This document shows positions 51,953-62,795 of a stretch of 64,000 nucleotides of DNA, piece by piece (positions within the stretch are counted from its first letter, which is position 1; every line of letters starts with the position of its first letter). The notes under the pieces are model-generated. The model ran no database searches. It was not told where the DNA came from and worked only from the letters and a program-made list of their open reading frames with translations. Source of the DNA: Flavobacteriaceae bacterium (GTDB lineage Bacteria; Bacteroidota; Bacteroidia; Flavobacteriales; Flavobacteriaceae); the NCBI GenBank assembly GCA_016780345.1, contig JADHLZ010000002.1, positions 1 to 64,000 of the forward strand, read 5' to 3'. Position numbers and translations under genes: made by a program.

Positions 51953-52360
51953 ATGGGATTAAGAAAAAGACAAACTGCTGATAAGAATAAGGAAGCAAAA
52001 AAGAATGTTGCCTTTGCTAAACTTAACAACTGTCCAACTTCTCCGAGAAAAATGAGATTGGTAGCTGATACTGTAAGAGGAAAAAAAGTTGATAGAGCTT
52101 TGGCAATTTTAAAGTTTAGTCAAAAAGAAGCATCAAATAAATTAGAAAAGCTTTTAATGTCAGCTATTTCTAACTGGCAAGCTAAAAATGAAAATTCTGA
52201 TGTCGAGCAAGCTAACTTATTTGTTAAGGAAATAAGGGTTGACAGCGCAGGTATGTTAAAAAGATTAAGACCTGCTCCTCAAGGTAGAGCACACCGAATT
52301 AGAAAACGTTCTAATCACGTTACTTTAATTCTTGAATCACAAAATGTAATAGATAGTTAA
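51953..52360 (+). CDS. rplV: 50S ribosomal protein L22
   Basis: 135 residues; carries a Bacteroidota-style N-terminal extension ([20 protein letters not shown]) before the core [18 protein letters not shown], and the tunnel hairpin ending [16 protein letters not shown]. The extension makes it longer than the about 110-residue E. coli protein. Confidence 0.98.
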   Translation: MGLRKRQTADKNKEAKKNVAFAKLNNCPTSPRKMRLVADTVRGKKVDRALAILKFSQKEASNKLEKLLMSAISNWQAKNENSDVEQANLFVKEIRVDSAGMLKRLRPAPQGRAHRIRKRSNHVTLILESQNVIDS

Positions 52361-52361
52361 T

Positions 52362-53075
52362 ATGGGACAAAAAACAAATCCAATAGGCATCAGATTAGGT
52401 ATTATTAGAGGTTGGGAATCTAATTGGTACGGCGGAAATGATTATGGTGATAAACTTGCTGAAGATCAAAAATTAAGAAACTATGTTTTTGCCAGATTGT
52501 CTAAAGCTAGTGTTTCAAGAGTTATCATTGAGAGAACTCTTAAACTAGTTACTTTAACTATTACAACTGCTAGACCAGGAATTATAATAGGAAAAGCTGG
52601 ACAGGAAGTTGATAAACTTAAAGAAGAACTTAAAAAAATTTCCGGCAAAGAAGTTCAGCTTAATATAATTGAGATTAAGCGTCCCGAGCTAGAAGCTCAA
52701 CTTGTAGCTACAAGTATTGCTCGACAAATTGAAAGTAGAATTTCATATAGAAGAGCTATTAAAATGGCAATTGCTGCCTCAATAAGAATGAATGCAGAAG
52801 GAATCAAAGTTCAAATTTCTGGAAGGTTGAATGGAGCTGAAATGGCAAGGTCTGAATCATACAAAGAAGGAAGAATTCCATTGTCAACCTTTAGAGCTGA
52901 TATTGATTATGCACAAGTTGAAGCTCAGACAACATATGGAAAACTTGGGATCAAGGTTTGGATTATGAAGGGTGAAGTTTATGGAAAAAGAGAATTATCT
53001 CCTCTTGTAGGTTTAACTTTAAAATCTACTAAATCAAAAGGAGTTAACAAACCTAAAAAACAAAGAAGAAGATAA
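52362..53075 (+). CDS. rpsC: 30S ribosomal protein S3
   Basis: 237 residues; starts [18 protein letters not shown], with the KH domain ([19 protein letters not shown]) and C-terminal [31 protein letters not shown] (pattern). Forms part of the mRNA entry helicase region. Confidence 0.99.
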   Translation: MGQKTNPIGIRLGIIRGWESNWYGGNDYGDKLAEDQKLRNYVFARLSKASVSRVIIERTLKLVTLTITTARPGIIIGKAGQEVDKLKEELKKISGKEVQLNIIEIKRPELEAQLVATSIARQIESRISYRRAIKMAIAASIRMNAEGIKVQISGRLNGAEMARSESYKEGRIPLSTFRADIDYAQVEAQTTYGKLGIKVWIMKGEVYGKRELSPLVGLTLKSTKSKGVNKPKKQRRR

Positions 53076-53090
53076 TTTAATTATAAAATA

Positions 53091-53510
53091 ATGTTATCAC
53101 CGAAAAGAACAAAATTTAGAAAAATGCAGAAGGGCCGAATGAAGGGTCTTTCACAAAGAGGTCATATCCTTTCAAATGGAATGTTCGGTATAAAATCTCT
53201 CGATTCAGCTTTTATAACTTCAAGACAAATAGAAGCTGCTCGTGTTGCAGCTACAAGATATATGAAGCGTGAAGGACAATTGTGGATTAAAATATTTCCA
53301 GATAAACCAATAACTAAAAAACCACTTGAAGTTAGGATGGGTAAAGGAAAAGGTGCTCCTGAATATTTTGTTGCTGTTGTTAAGCCCGGAAGAATAATGT
53401 TTGAACTTGCTGGAGTTCCATTTGAAATAGCAAAAGAAGCTCTTAGGTTAGCTGCTCAAAAGCTTCCAGTTAAAACTAAATTTATAATTGCTAGAGATTA
53501 TCAAGCTTAA
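53091..53510 (+). CDS. rplP: 50S ribosomal protein L16
   Basis: 139 residues, with [15 protein letters not shown] at the start and the [18 protein letters not shown] signature. Helps orient the A-site tRNA. The C-terminal part is complete. Confidence 0.99.
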   Translation: MLSPKRTKFRKMQKGRMKGLSQRGHILSNGMFGIKSLDSAFITSRQIEAARVAATRYMKREGQLWIKIFPDKPITKKPLEVRMGKGKGAPEYFVAVVKPGRIMFELAGVPFEIAKEALRLAAQKLPVKTKFIIARDYQA

Positions 53511-53519
53511 ACTTAAAAA

Positions 53520-53711
53520 ATGAAACAAAAAGAAGTGAAAGAATTATCAATTGATGAATTAAATGAAAAGTTAGTTTCTTTTCAAAAAGAACTTTCTGAT
53601 CTTAAAATGACACATGCTATTTCACCAATTGAAAACCCAATGCAAATAAAAAATTTAAGACGAACTATTGCTCGAATTAATACTGAATTAAGCGTAAGAT
53701 TAGTTCAATAA
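53520..53711 (+). CDS. rpmC: 50S ribosomal protein L29
   Basis: A 63-residue two-helix protein: [22 protein letters not shown] and [18 protein letters not shown]. Located between L16 and S17 as usual. Confidence 0.97.
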   Translation: MKQKEVKELSIDELNEKLVSFQKELSDLKMTHAISPIENPMQIKNLRRTIARINTELSVRLVQ

Positions 53712-53721
53712 AAATTTAAAA

Positions 53722-53979
53722 ATGGAAACAAGAAATTTAAGAAAAGAAAGAATTGGAATAGTTACCAGTAACAAAATGGAGAAATCTATTGTTGTTTCAG
53801 AGGTTAACAAAGTGAAGCATCCAATGTATGGTAAGTTCGTTTTAAAAACTAAGAAATATGTTGCACACGACGATAAAAACGAATGTAATATTGGAGATAC
53901 TGTAAAAATAATGGAAACAAGACCTCTTAGTAAGTTAAAACGCTGGAGACTTGTACAAATATTAGAAAGAGCTAAATAA
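53722..53979 (+). CDS. rpsQ: 30S ribosomal protein S17
   Basis: 85 residues; [18 protein letters not shown] and [24 protein letters not shown] are the family signatures. Its stop abuts the rplN start. Confidence 0.98.
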   Translation: METRNLRKERIGIVTSNKMEKSIVVSEVNKVKHPMYGKFVLKTKKYVAHDDKNECNIGDTVKIMETRPLSKLKRWRLVQILERAK

Positions 53980-54348
53980 ATGATACAACAAGAATCAAGA
54001 CTAACTGTTGCTGATAATACTGGTGCTAAAGAAGTGCTAACTATTAGAGTTTTAGGTGGTACAAAAAGAAGGTATGCATCTGTTGGTGATAAAATAGTTA
54101 TTACTGTAAAAAACTCTACTCCAAACGGAACAGTTAAAAAGGGACAAGTTTCAACTGCAGTTGTAGTTAGAACTAAAAAAGAAGTTAGAAGAAAAGATGG
54201 GTCATACATTAGATTTGACGATAATGCTTGTGTGTTGTTAGATGCAGCTGGCGAGATGAGAGGAACACGTGTGTTTGGTCCTGTTGCTAGAGAATTAAGA
54301 GATAAAAAATTTATGAAAATAGTTTCATTAGCACCTGAAGTTTTATAA
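53980..54348 (+). CDS. rplN: 50S ribosomal protein L14
   Basis: 122 residues; [20 protein letters not shown] and the signature region with [10 protein letters not shown], ending [23 protein letters not shown]. Starts the spc-type block, immediately following rpsQ. Confidence 0.99.
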   Translation: MIQQESRLTVADNTGAKEVLTIRVLGGTKRRYASVGDKIVITVKNSTPNGTVKKGQVSTAVVVRTKKEVRRKDGSYIRFDDNACVLLDAAGEMRGTRVFGPVARELRDKKFMKIVSLAPEVL

Positions 54349-54350
54349 TT

Positions 54351-54662
54351 ATGATAAAATTAAAATTAAAGACAGGAGATCAAGTAAGAGTTTTGGCTGG
54401 AGACCACAAAGGCTCAGAAGGTAAAATAGTTAAGTTGTTAAAATCAAAAAACTTGGCTGTTGTTGAAGGGGTTAATATGGTAAAAAAACATAATAAACCT
54501 AGTTCTCAAAACCCAAAAGGTGGAATTACTGAACAAGAAGCCCCAATTCATATTTCAAATTTGTCTCTTTTAACATCAAAGGGAGAAACAACTAGAATTG
54601 GATACAAAACTGTTGACGGTAAAAAGAGTAGAATTGCATTAAAATCTGATGAAATAATTTAA
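54351..54662 (+). CDS. rplX: 50S ribosomal protein L24
   Basis: 103 residues with the KOW motif [23 protein letters not shown] near the start and [14 protein letters not shown]. Initiates large-subunit assembly. Confidence 0.98.
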   Translation: MIKLKLKTGDQVRVLAGDHKGSEGKIVKLLKSKNLAVVEGVNMVKKHNKPSSQNPKGGITEQEAPIHISNLSLLTSKGETTRIGYKTVDGKKSRIALKSDEII

Positions 54663-54664
54663 TT

Positions 54665-55216
54665 ATGAGCTATCAACCAAGATTAAAAAAAGAATTCAAC
54701 GAAAGAATTATTTCTTCACTTAAAGAAGAGTATTCTTACAAAAATGTAATGATGGTTCCAAAACTAGAAAAAATTGTAATAAGTAAAGGAGTTGGTGGAG
54801 CTGTTGCTGACAAGAAATTAGTTGATCATGCAATTGAAGAGTTAACAAAAATTACAGGCCAAAAAGCCATTGCTACACTGTCTAAAAAAGATGTTGCATC
54901 TTTTAAATTAAGAAAAGGAATGCCAATTGGTGTCAAGGTTACATTAAGATCTGAAAGAATGTATGAATTTCTTGATAGATTAATAACAACCGCTTTGCCT
55001 AGAGTTCGTGATTTCCAAGGCATTAAAGCTTCTGGGTTCGATGGAAGAGGAAATTACAACTTAGGAATTACTGAACAAATCATATTTCCTGAAATTGATA
55101 TTGACAAGGTTAATAAAATTTCTGGTATGGATATAACTTTTGTAACTAGTGCAAAAACTGATAAAGAAGCAAAATCATTACTTACTGAGTTAGGATTACC
55201 GTTTAAAAAGAATTAA
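54665..55216 (+). CDS. rplE: 50S ribosomal protein L5
   Basis: 183 residues; [41 protein letters not shown] and [15 protein letters not shown] match L5, which binds 5S rRNA. Two bases after rplX. Confidence 0.99.
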   Translation: MSYQPRLKKEFNERIISSLKEEYSYKNVMMVPKLEKIVISKGVGGAVADKKLVDHAIEELTKITGQKAIATLSKKDVASFKLRKGMPIGVKVTLRSERMYEFLDRLITTALPRVRDFQGIKASGFDGRGNYNLGITEQIIFPEIDIDKVNKISGMDITFVTSAKTDKEAKSLLTELGLPFKKN

Positions 55217-55218
55217 AT

Positions 55219-55488
55219 ATGGCTAAAGAATCAATGAAGGCCCGCGAGGTCAAGAGAGCAAAAATGTGTAATAAATATGCTGAAAAAAGAAAAGCATTAA
55301 AAAAAGCAGGAGATTATGACGCTTTACAAAAGCTTCCTAAGAACTCTTCACCTGTAAGAACACATAATAGATGCAAACTTACTGGTAGACCAAAAGGGTA
55401 TATGAGGCAGTTTGGAATTTCTAGAGTAATGTTTAGAGAAATGGCAAATAAAGGTTTAATTCCAGGAGTTAGAAAAGCTAGCTGGTAA
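55219..55488 (+). CDS. rpsN: 30S ribosomal protein S14, zinc-free form
   Basis: 89 residues with [23 protein letters not shown] at the start and [20 protein letters not shown]. The length and lack of a CxxC...CxxC zinc ribbon place it in the long, zinc-independent (C-minus) class. Confidence 0.97.
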   Translation: MAKESMKAREVKRAKMCNKYAEKRKALKKAGDYDALQKLPKNSSPVRTHNRCKLTGRPKGYMRQFGISRVMFREMANKGLIPGVRKASW

Positions 55489-55503
55489 AATATAATATTT
55501 AAT

Positions 55504-55902
55504 ATGAATACAGATCCAATTGCAGATTATTTAACAAGAATTAGAAACGCTAACAGTGCTGGTCATAAGGTAGTGTCTATTCCTGCTTCAAATATTAAGA
55601 AAGAAATAACTAAAATCTTATTCGATCATGGTTATATTTTAAGCTACAAATTTGAAGATGATTCAAATCAAGGAAGCATTAAAATTGCACTTAAATATGA
55701 TACTTACAGTAAAGAACCAGTAATTAAAAAGCTTGAACGAGTCAGTAAACCTGGTTTGAGAAAGTATTCAGATTCTGGAAGCCTTCCAAGAGTACTAAAT
55801 GGTTTGGGAATAGCTATTGTATCTACATCCAAAGGTTTAATGACTGGAAAGAAAGCAAAACAATCAAACATAGGAGGAGAAATCCTTTGTTACGTACATT
55901 AA
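55504..55902 (+). CDS. rpsH: 30S ribosomal protein S8
   Basis: 132 residues; [14 protein letters not shown] and the C-terminal [32 protein letters not shown] are the standard S8 ends. Central to 16S platform assembly and, in E. coli, the spc-operon autoregulator. Confidence 0.99.
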   Translation: MNTDPIADYLTRIRNANSAGHKVVSIPASNIKKEITKILFDHGYILSYKFEDDSNQGSIKIALKYDTYSKEPVIKKLERVSKPGLRKYSDSGSLPRVLNGLGIAIVSTSKGLMTGKKAKQSNIGGEILCYVH

Positions 55903-55913
55903 AATTTAAAAAA

Positions 55914-56456
55914 ATGTCAAGAATAGGAAATAATCCAATTACAATTCCAGAAGGTGTTTCTGTAGAGATTCAACCTAATCTTTTCGTTGTTAAAGGAAAA
56001 CTAGGGGAATTATCTCAACCTTACGACGAAGTATCAATTGATCAATCTGAAAATATGATCGTAGTCAAAAGACAAAACGATACTAAACCATCTAAAGCAA
56101 AACATGGTTTATACAGAGCGTTATTTTTTAACATGATTGAAGGAGTATCTAAGGGTTGGACAAAAGAATTAGAATTAGTTGGAGTTGGATATAGAGCTAG
56201 TAATCAAGGTCAAATATTAGAATTGGCACTTGGTTTTTCTCACAATATTGTTCTGCAAATCCCCTCTGAAGTTAAGCTTGAAACTATTACAGAAAAAGGT
56301 AAAAACCCAATTATTAAACTAACATCTTTCGATAAACAATTGCTAGGAACAATTGCATCAAAAATCAGAAGTTTTAGAAAACCTGAACCATACAAAGGTA
56401 AGGGTGTCAAATATGTTGGTGAAGAAATACGTAGAAAAGCAGGTAAATCTGCATAA
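55914..56456 (+). CDS. rplF: 50S ribosomal protein L6
   Basis: Begins at the ATG at 55914 (MSRIGNNPITIPEGV), giving 180 residues; an upstream start would overlap rpsH and is not conserved. The C-terminal signature PEPYKGKGVKYVGEEIRRKAGK is present. Located near the factor-binding site. Confidence 0.98.
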   Translation: MSRIGNNPITIPEGVSVEIQPNLFVVKGKLGELSQPYDEVSIDQSENMIVVKRQNDTKPSKAKHGLYRALFFNMIEGVSKGWTKELELVGVGYRASNQGQILELALGFSHNIVLQIPSEVKLETITEKGKNPIIKLTSFDKQLLGTIASKIRSFRKPEPYKGKGVKYVGEEIRRKAGKSA

Positions 56457-56468
56457 AAATTTTTTAAC

Positions 56469-56825
56469 ATGAGTATATCAAAAATTAAAAAAAGAAATAA
56501 AATTAAAAGGAGAATTAGAAATCATGTCTTAGGAAGTGAAAGCAAACCTAGACTTTCGGTTTTTCGAAGTAATAAAGAAATTTATGCTCAATTAGTTGAT
56601 GATGTTAATGGTAAAACCTTAATATCAGCATCTTCTAAGGATAAAGATATAGCAGATAACAAAAAAAATAAGACTGAATTATCAAAGCTAGTTGGTATTT
56701 CAATTGGTTCTAAGGCTGTGAAAGCAGGAATAGAAAAAATTGGATTTGATAGAAATGGATACTTATATCATGGAAGAGTTAAATCATTAGCAGAAGGCGC
56801 TAGAGAAGCTGGTCTTAAATTTTAA
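56469..56825 (+). CDS. rplR: 50S ribosomal protein L18
   Basis: 118 residues; RRIRNHVLGSESKPRLSVFRSNKEIYAQLVDD and FDRNGYLYHGRVKSLAEGAREAGLKF mark L18, the 5S-rRNA-binding protein. Confidence 0.98.
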   Translation: MSISKIKKRNKIKRRIRNHVLGSESKPRLSVFRSNKEIYAQLVDDVNGKTLISASSKDKDIADNKKNKTELSKLVGISIGSKAVKAGIEKIGFDRNGYLYHGRVKSLAEGAREAGLKF

Positions 56826-56828
56826 TTT

Positions 56829-57347
56829 ATGAGAAATAACAAAAACGAATTTGTAAAACCTGGAGGATTGGACCTGAAAGACAGGCTGGTTAGTATTCAA
56901 CGTGTAACTAAAGTAACTAAAGGAGGAAGAGCTTTTGGCTTTACAGCTATAGTTGTAGTTGGTGATGAAAATGGAGTTGTTGGTCATGGACTTGGTAAGT
57001 CAAAAGAAGTTGCAACTGCAATTGCTAAAGCTGTTGAAGATGCAAAAAAGAATTTAGTTCGAATAGCTTTGCATAATTCAACGCTTCCTCATGAACAAAA
57101 AGGTAAGCATGGTGGTGCAAAGGTGTTTATAAAACCTGCATCTCAAGGTACTGGAGTTATTGCAGGCGGGGCAGTTCGAGCTGTTTTAGAATCACTCGGT
57201 GTTCATGATGTATTATCTAAATCACAGGGTTCATCAAATCCTCATAATGTTGTAAAGGCAACTTTCGATGCATTGTTGAGATTAAGAAATGCTGATACTG
57301 TAGCAAAAGAAAGAGGTGTTTCATTAGAAAAAGTTTTTAACGGATAA
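56829..57347 (+). CDS. rpsE: 30S ribosomal protein S5
   Basis: 172 residues with the S5 dsRNA-binding part [32 protein letters not shown] (pattern) and the C-terminal S5 domain ([24 protein letters not shown]). Involved in translational accuracy. Three bases after rplR. Confidence 0.99.
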   Translation: MRNNKNEFVKPGGLDLKDRLVSIQRVTKVTKGGRAFGFTAIVVVGDENGVVGHGLGKSKEVATAIAKAVEDAKKNLVRIALHNSTLPHEQKGKHGGAKVFIKPASQGTGVIAGGAVRAVLESLGVHDVLSKSQGSSNPHNVVKATFDALLRLRNADTVAKERGVSLEKVFNG

Positions 57348-57349
57348 TT

Positions 57350-57526
57350 ATGGCAAAGATTAAAATTAAAAAGATTAGAAGCGAAATAAAAAAACCTGGA
57401 AATCAGAAAAAGACACTTCTTGCACTTGGTTTAAAAAAAATTGGTCAAGTAGTTGAGCATGAAGATAGTCCTAATATTTTAGGTATGGTAAAAAAAGTTG
57501 AACATTTAGTTTCTGTTGAAAAATAA
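57350..57526 (+). CDS. rpmD: 50S ribosomal protein L30
   Basis: A 58-residue reading frame between rpsE and rplO: MAKIKIKKIRSEIKKP, then KTLLALGLKKIGQVVEHED and a final helix ending SVEK. The basic IKKIRS start and LGLKKI core identify L30 at its usual locus. It begins two bases after the rpsE stop. Confidence 0.97.
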   Translation: MAKIKIKKIRSEIKKPGNQKKTLLALGLKKIGQVVEHEDSPNILGMVKKVEHLVSVEK

Positions 57527-57532
57527 ATAATT

Positions 57533-57985
57533 ATGAATTTAAGTAATTTAAAACCAGGACAAGGATCTATTCACTCATCTAAAAAAAGACTTGGTAGAGG
57601 TCAAGGTTCCGGCAAAGGCGGTACGGCTACAAAAGGACATAAAGGAGCTAAGTCAAGATCAGGTTATTCTAAGAAATTAGGATTTGAAGGTGGACAAATG
57701 CCATTACAAAGAAGAATACCTAAGTTTGGCTTCAAAAATATTAACAGAGTTGAATATCAGCCAGTTAATCTTGATGCCATTCAATCTTTAATTGAAAACA
57801 AAAAAATTAATGAATCAATTGATATTCAAAGTTTTATTGATAATGGATTAGTCAGTAAAAACGATTTGATAAAAGTTTTGGGTGACGGAGAAATTAAATC
57901 AGCAATTAAGATAACAGCTCACAAATTTTCAAAAAGCGCAATAGCTAAAATTGAAAAAAACGGTGGTGAAGCAATAACAATATAA
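57533..57985 (+). CDS. rplO: 50S ribosomal protein L15
   Basis: 150 residues; MNLSNLKPGQGSIHSSKKRLGRGQGSGKGGTATKG (pattern) is the glycine-rich L15 N-terminus, followed by KKLGFEGGQMPLQRRIPKFGF. Precedes secY by 6 bases. Confidence 0.99.
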   Translation: MNLSNLKPGQGSIHSSKKRLGRGQGSGKGGTATKGHKGAKSRSGYSKKLGFEGGQMPLQRRIPKFGFKNINRVEYQPVNLDAIQSLIENKKINESIDIQSFIDNGLVSKNDLIKVLGDGEIKSAIKITAHKFSKSAIAKIEKNGGEAITI

Positions 57986-57991
57986 ATTAAC

Positions 57992-59338
57992 ATGTACAGT
58001 TTTTTTGAAACATTAAAAAATATTTGGAAAATTACTGAATTAAGAGATAGAATTATTATCACTCTATTTTTTTTAGCTATTTACCGATTAGGAGCTCAAG
58101 TAGTTTTGCCAGGAATTGATTCTGTTCAATTAGCTGAACTATCTGATAGAACTCAAGGTGGTGGATTACTAGGTATTTTAAATGCTTTCACAGGTGGAGC
58201 ATTTGCTAATGCATCAGTTTTTGCTTTAGGTATTATGCCGTATATTTCTGCTTCAATTGTTGTTCAATTGATGGGTATTGCCGTTCCATATCTACAAAAA
58301 CTTCAAAAAGAGGGAGAAAGTGGAAGAAAAACAATTAATCAAATAACTAGATGGTTGACTATTTTAATATGTGTTGTTCAAGCTCCTGCCTATTTGTACA
58401 GTTTAGGTGCTTTAGGTGTTCCTGAAAGCGCATTTGTTATAGGTAAAACTCCTGTATTTGTTGTATCATCTGTTATTATTTTAGTTACAGGATGCGTCTT
58501 TGCTATGTGGCTTGGAGAAAAAATTACTGACAAAGGAATAGGTAATGGTATTTCTTTACTTATTACAGTTGGAATTATTGCCTCTTTGCCTCAGGCATTT
58601 TTTCAAGAGTTTACATCAAGAGTTACTCAAAGTAATGGAGGGTTAATTACTATATTAATTGAATTAGTTATTTGGGTTGTGGTTATAGCGTTGTGTGTAC
58701 TATTAGTAAAAGCTATTAGACAAGTTCCCGTTCAATATGCTAGAAGAACAGCATCAGGAGGTTTTGATAAAAATCAAGCAAGTTCCCGACAGTATATTCC
58801 ACTTAGGCTAAATGCATCTGGTGTAATGCCAATAATCTTTGCTCAGGCAATTATGTTTGCTCCTGCATACATTGGTCAATTGTTTGGAAATTCTGGTTTT
58901 GGTCAATGGCTACAAACATCATTTTCAGATATGTTTGGATTATGGTATAATATTTTATTTGGATTGTTAATTATAGTCTTTACATATTTTTATACTGCTA
59001 TCACCGTTCCTACTAATAAAATGTCTGATGATTTGAAAAGAAGTGGAGGATTTGTGCCTGGAATTAGACCAGGAATTGAGACAGCAGATTTTTTAGATAA
59101 AATTATGTCTTTGATAACATTTCCGGGATCATTGTTTTTAGCAGCAGTTTCTGTTTTGCCTGCTATAATAGTTCAAATTATGGGCATGCAGCAAGGCTGG
59201 GCATTATTTTATGGTGGGACATCACTTTTAATTATGGTTGGTGTAGCAATCGATACAATACAGCAAATAAACGCATATTTATTAAACCGACATTATGATG
59301 GTTTAATGAAAACTGGTAAAAAAAGAAAATTAGTATAA
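57992..59338 (+). CDS. secY: Preprotein translocase subunit SecY
   Basis: The 448-residue channel of the Sec translocon with ten membrane helices. Recognisable: [17 protein letters not shown], the plug region [56 protein letters not shown]...[18 protein letters not shown] and [12 protein letters not shown]. Its position in the spc block is standard. Confidence 0.99.
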   Translation: MYSFFETLKNIWKITELRDRIIITLFFLAIYRLGAQVVLPGIDSVQLAELSDRTQGGGLLGILNAFTGGAFANASVFALGIMPYISASIVVQLMGIAVPYLQKLQKEGESGRKTINQITRWLTILICVVQAPAYLYSLGALGVPESAFVIGKTPVFVVSSVIILVTGCVFAMWLGEKITDKGIGNGISLLITVGIIASLPQAFFQEFTSRVTQSNGGLITILIELVIWVVVIALCVLLVKAIRQVPVQYARRTASGGFDKNQASSRQYIPLRLNASGVMPIIFAQAIMFAPAYIGQLFGNSGFGQWLQTSFSDMFGLWYNILFGLLIIVFTYFYTAITVPTNKMSDDLKRSGGFVPGIRPGIETADFLDKIMSLITFPGSLFLAAVSVLPAIIVQIMGMQQGWALFYGGTSLLIMVGVAIDTIQQINAYLLNRHYDGLMKTGKKRKLV

Positions 59339-59339
59339 A

Positions 59340-59555
59340 ATGGCAAAACAAGCAGCTATAGAACAGGACGGTACTATAATTGAAGCTCTTTCAAATGCAA
59401 TGTTTAGGGTGGAATTAGAAAATGGTCATGTTGTAACTGCTCATATTTCAGGTAAAATGAGAATGCATTACATTAAATTATTGCCAGGAGATAAGGTTAA
59501 ATTAGAAATGAGTCCATACGATTTAACCAAAGCTAGAATAACGTATAGATATTAA
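59340..59555 (+). CDS. infA: Translation initiation factor IF-1
   Basis: A 71-residue OB-fold protein with [25 protein letters not shown] and [33 protein letters not shown] (pattern), standard for IF-1. One base after secY. Confidence 0.99.
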   Translation: MAKQAAIEQDGTIIEALSNAMFRVELENGHVVTAHISGKMRMHYIKLLPGDKVKLEMSPYDLTKARITYRY

Positions 59556-59559
59556 AATT

Positions 59560-59676
59560 ATGAAAGTTAGAGCATCAGTAAAAAAAAGGAGTCCCGAATG
59601 TAAAATTGTTAGAAGAAAGGGAAGACTATATGTAATTAATAAAAAGAATCCTAGATTCAAACAAAGACAAGGATAA
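59560..59676 (+). CDS. rpmJ: 50S ribosomal protein L36, cysteine-poor form
   Basis: A 38-residue frame: [38 protein letters not shown]. Classical L36 binds zinc through three cysteines and a histidine; here only one cysteine remains, so this is the zinc-free (C-minus) form common in Bacteroidota. It starts four bases after infA and ends three before rpsM. Confidence 0.97.
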   Translation: MKVRASVKKRSPECKIVRRKGRLYVINKKNPRFKQRQG

Positions 59677-59679
59677 ATT

Positions 59680-60054
59680 ATGGCAAGAATTTCAGGGGTA
59701 GATATACCCAAACAAAAACGGGGAGTAATAGCTTTAACCTATATTTTTGGAATAGGAAAATCTAGAGCAAAGAAAATTTTAGAGTCAGCTAATGTTAGTC
59801 AGGACAAAAAAGTTTCTGATTGGAATGATGATGATACAGCTAAAATTAGAGAAGCTGTAGGAAATTTTAAAATTGAAGGAGAGCTAAGATCTGAGAATCA
59901 AATCAATATTAAAAGATTAATGGATATTGGTTGTTATAGAGGTATAAGACATAGAACTGGACTTCCCCTTAGAGGACAAAGAACTAAAAATAATTCTCGA
60001 ACAAGAAAAGGTAAAAGAAAAACAGTTGCTAACAAAAAGAAAGTAACTAAATAA
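59680..60054 (+). CDS. rpsM: 30S ribosomal protein S13
   Basis: 124 residues; [34 protein letters not shown] (pattern) and [27 protein letters not shown]. Opens the alpha-type block. Confidence 0.99.
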   Translation: MARISGVDIPKQKRGVIALTYIFGIGKSRAKKILESANVSQDKKVSDWNDDDTAKIREAVGNFKIEGELRSENQINIKRLMDIGCYRGIRHRTGLPLRGQRTKNNSRTRKGKRKTVANKKKVTK

Positions 60055-60062
60055 TATATAAT

Positions 60063-60446
60063 ATGGCTAAATCAGTATCCAAAAAAAGAAAAGTAATAGT
60101 AGATTCGTTTGGAGAAGCTCATATAAATGCTTCGTTTAATAATATTATTATATCACTAACTAACAAAAAAGGAGAAGTTATCTCATGGTCATCCGCAGGT
60201 AAGATGGGTTTTAGAGGGTCTAAGAAAAACACTCCTTATGCTGCTCAGTTAGCTGCTGAAGAAGCTGTTAAAGTTGCTCATGATGCAGGATTGAGAAAAG
60301 TTAAAGTTTTTGTAAAGGGTCCTGGTAACGGAAGAGAATCTGCTATCAGAACTATTCATAATAATGGTATTGAAGTAACTGAAATTTTTGATGTTACTCC
60401 AATGCCTCATAATGGATGTAGACCACCAAAAAGAAGAAGAGTTTAA
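60063..60446 (+). CDS. rpsK: 30S ribosomal protein S11
   Basis: 127 residues; [43 protein letters not shown] (pattern) and the C-terminal [18 protein letters not shown]. Platform protein near the E site. Confidence 0.99.
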   Translation: MAKSVSKKRKVIVDSFGEAHINASFNNIIISLTNKKGEVISWSSAGKMGFRGSKKNTPYAAQLAAEEAVKVAHDAGLRKVKVFVKGPGNGRESAIRTIHNNGIEVTEIFDVTPMPHNGCRPPKRRRV

Positions 60447-60504
60447 ATAATAAATTTTTGTCGAAGGACAGACCTTAATTCACAAAAATAAAAAACAGAA
60501 AAAT

Positions 60505-61110
60505 ATGGCAAGATACACCGGTCCAAAAACCAAAATTGCAAGAAAATTTGGTGAACCAATTTTCGGAGAAGATAAATCCTTCGAAAAAAAGAATTACCCT
60601 CCAGGCCAGCACGGTAACAATAGAAAAAGAGGAAAAAAATCTGAATATGCTATTCAGTTAATGGAAAAACAGAAAGCCAAATACACCTATGGTATTTTAG
60701 AAAGGCAATTTAGAAATCTTTTTAAAAAAGCTAACCAAAGTAAAGGAATTACTGGTGAAGTTTTACTTCAATTATGTGAATCTAGGTTAGACAATATAGT
60801 TTATAGATTAGGAATAGCATCGACAAGAAGTGCAGCTAGACAATTAGTCAGTCATGGACATATTACTGTAAATGGTATTCTTTGTAATATTCCATCTAGA
60901 ATAATAAAAGTCGGAGAGGTTATTGGTGTTAGAGAAAAATCTAAAACAATTAGTTCTATTGAAAATTCTCTTTCTAATAGTTCATCAGTTTATGAATGGA
61001 TCTCTTGGAATAATGACAGAATGGAAGGTGTTTTCGTTTCCGTTCCTGAAAGAGATCAAATACCAGAAAACATTAAAGAACAGTTAATCGTCGAATTATA
61101 TTCGAAATAA
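60505..61110 (+). CDS. rpsD: 30S ribosomal protein S4
   Basis: 201 residues; [36 protein letters not shown] (pattern), then the S4 RNA-binding domain ([32 protein letters not shown]). The 58 bases before it are the longest gap in this block; they contain no gene and only a weak GTC/GAC hairpin at best. Confidence 0.98.
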   Translation: MARYTGPKTKIARKFGEPIFGEDKSFEKKNYPPGQHGNNRKRGKKSEYAIQLMEKQKAKYTYGILERQFRNLFKKANQSKGITGEVLLQLCESRLDNIVYRLGIASTRSAARQLVSHGHITVNGILCNIPSRIIKVGEVIGVREKSKTISSIENSLSNSSSVYEWISWNNDRMEGVFVSVPERDQIPENIKEQLIVELYSK

Positions 61111-61124
61111 AAAACATATTAATT

Positions 61125-62117
61125 ATGCCAGTATTTAATTTTCAAAAACCAGATAAAGTAATAATGATTGATTCTTCTGAATTCGAAGGCAAATTTGAAT
61201 TTAGACCCCTTGAACCAGGATATGGTTTAACGGTAGGTAATGCTTTGAGAAGAGTATTATTATCATCCCTTGAAGGTTTTGCTTTTACTTCAGTTAAAAT
61301 TGAGAATATTGAACACGAATTTTCATCACTCCCTGGAATTGTTGAAGACGTTACAGAAATAATTTTAAATTTAAAACAAGTTTGTTTAAAAAGACAAATT
61401 GATTCAGTTGAAAATGAAAATATCTCAGTTTCTATTTTAGGACAAGAACAAATTTTAGCCGGAGATTTACAGAAATTTATTTCAGGTTTTCAAGTTCTTA
61501 ACCCTGATCTAGTAATCTGTAATTTAGAGAAGAATGTTACTCTAAATTTGGAATTATCAATTGAAAAAGGTAGAGGATACGTTCCTGCAGAAGAAAATAA
61601 AAAATTGGGATCACCAATTGGAACAATTTTTATGGATTCTATTTTTACTCCTATAAAGAATGTGAAATATTCGATAGAAAATTATAGAGTTGAGCAGAAA
61701 ACTGATTATGAAAAATTGGTTTTTGAAATTATTACTAATGGATCTATACATCCAAAAGATGCTTTAACAGAAGCCGCAAAAACATTAATTCACCATTTCA
61801 TGTTATTTTCTGATGAAAGAATTACACTTGAGGCCGATGAAATTGCTCAAACTGAGACTTATGATGAAGAATCACTTCATATGAGACAATTACTTAAAAC
61901 AAGGCTTATTGATATGGATCTTTCAGTAAGAGCTTTAAATTGTTTAAAAGCTGCTGAAGTTGATACACTTGGAGATCTTGTTTCATTTAACAAAAGTGAT
62001 TTAATGAAATTTAGAAACTTTGGAAAGAAATCCTTAACTGAACTTGAAGAATTAGTAATTGTTAAAGGCCTTAATTTTGGAATGGATTTATCTAAATACA
62101 AATTAGACAAAGAATAA
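61125..62117 (+). CDS. rpoA: RNA polymerase alpha subunit
   Basis: 330 residues. The dimerising N-terminal domain contains [24 protein letters not shown]; the C-terminal DNA-binding domain runs from about residue 260, with [23 protein letters not shown] and [16 protein letters not shown]. The aspartate/arginine-type contact residues for UP elements are in the C-terminal helices. Confidence 0.99.
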   Translation: MPVFNFQKPDKVIMIDSSEFEGKFEFRPLEPGYGLTVGNALRRVLLSSLEGFAFTSVKIENIEHEFSSLPGIVEDVTEIILNLKQVCLKRQIDSVENENISVSILGQEQILAGDLQKFISGFQVLNPDLVICNLEKNVTLNLELSIEKGRGYVPAEENKKLGSPIGTIFMDSIFTPIKNVKYSIENYRVEQKTDYEKLVFEIITNGSIHPKDALTEAAKTLIHHFMLFSDERITLEADEIAQTETYDEESLHMRQLLKTRLIDMDLSVRALNCLKAAEVDTLGDLVSFNKSDLMKFRNFGKKSLTELEELVIVKGLNFGMDLSKYKLDKE

Positions 62118-62126
62118 TTTAAAATT

Positions 62127-62726
62127 ATGAGACACGGAAAAAAGTTTGCACATTTAGGTAGAAAAGCACCTCATAGAAAGTATATGTTAGCTAACATGGC
62201 TTGTTCTTTAATAGAGCATAAATCTATTAATACAACTATTGCTAAAGCAAAAGCTTTAAAAAAATATATTGAGCCATTAATTACTAAATCCAAAAATGAT
62301 TCAACTCATAACAGAAGAATTGTATTTAGTTATTTAAAAAACAAATATGCAGTTACTGAACTTTTTAGAGACATTTCAGTTAAAATTGCAGATAGACCTG
62401 GAGGTTATACTAGAATAATTAAACTAGGTAACAGACTTGGAGACAATGCTAGTATGGCTATGATTGAATTAGTTGATTATAATACTATATATAATTTAGG
62501 TTCGGATTCTAATAAGAAAACAAGAAGAAGAAGACAATCATCAAATAATTCTAAAAAAACTTCTCCACCTGTTGAAGAGGCTGTTGTTCAGGAATCTTCT
62601 AATGTAGTTGATAAGGCTGTTGTTCAGAAATCTAATCCTGAAGTTAAAGATTCAAATGATGTTTTTGATAATGAAAATATCGAAATAAATTCTCAAGATT
62701 CTAAGAAAAAAGATACTGATTCTTAA
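62127..62726 (+). CDS. rplQ: 50S ribosomal protein L17 with C-terminal extension
   Basis: The core (about residues 1-117) is standard L17: [34 protein letters not shown] and [30 protein letters not shown] (patterns). After it comes a roughly 80-residue low-complexity acidic/serine/lysine tail with a basic KKTRRRRQ patch and two related VVQ(E/K)S segments. Such tails occur on L17 of Bacteroidota, but their role is unknown. It is the last gene of the ribosomal operon, with a terminator following. Confidence 0.97.
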   Translation: MRHGKKFAHLGRKAPHRKYMLANMACSLIEHKSINTTIAKAKALKKYIEPLITKSKNDSTHNRRIVFSYLKNKYAVTELFRDISVKIADRPGGYTRIIKLGNRLGDNASMAMIELVDYNTIYNLGSDSNKKTRRRRQSSNNSKKTSPPVEEAVVQESSNVVDKAVVQKSNPEVKDSNDVFDNENIEINSQDSKKKDTDS

Positions 62727-62762
62727 AAAAAATATTTTTTTAATAATTTTTGTAGAATAAGG

Positions 62763-62792
62763 GGATAAACATAATGTTTATCCTTTTTTTTA
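62763..62792 (+). terminator. Rho-independent terminator of the ribosomal operon
   Basis: GGATAAACA (62763-62771), three-base loop TAA, then TGTTTATCC (62775-62783) form a perfect 9-base stem followed by nine T's. It is 37 bases after the rplQ stop and separates the operon from carA. Confidence 0.9.
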
Positions 62793-62795
62793 TAT

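Noticed and set aside
53700..54209. Long open frame antisense to rpsQ/rplN
   Set aside because: It lies opposite two clearly real ribosomal genes, has no start context, and reads as a shadow of their codon usage.
60447..60504. S4 autoregulatory pseudoknot before rpsD
   Set aside because: The 58-base gap has only a short, weak GTC...GAC pairing and no convincing pseudoknot, so no regulatory element is claimed.
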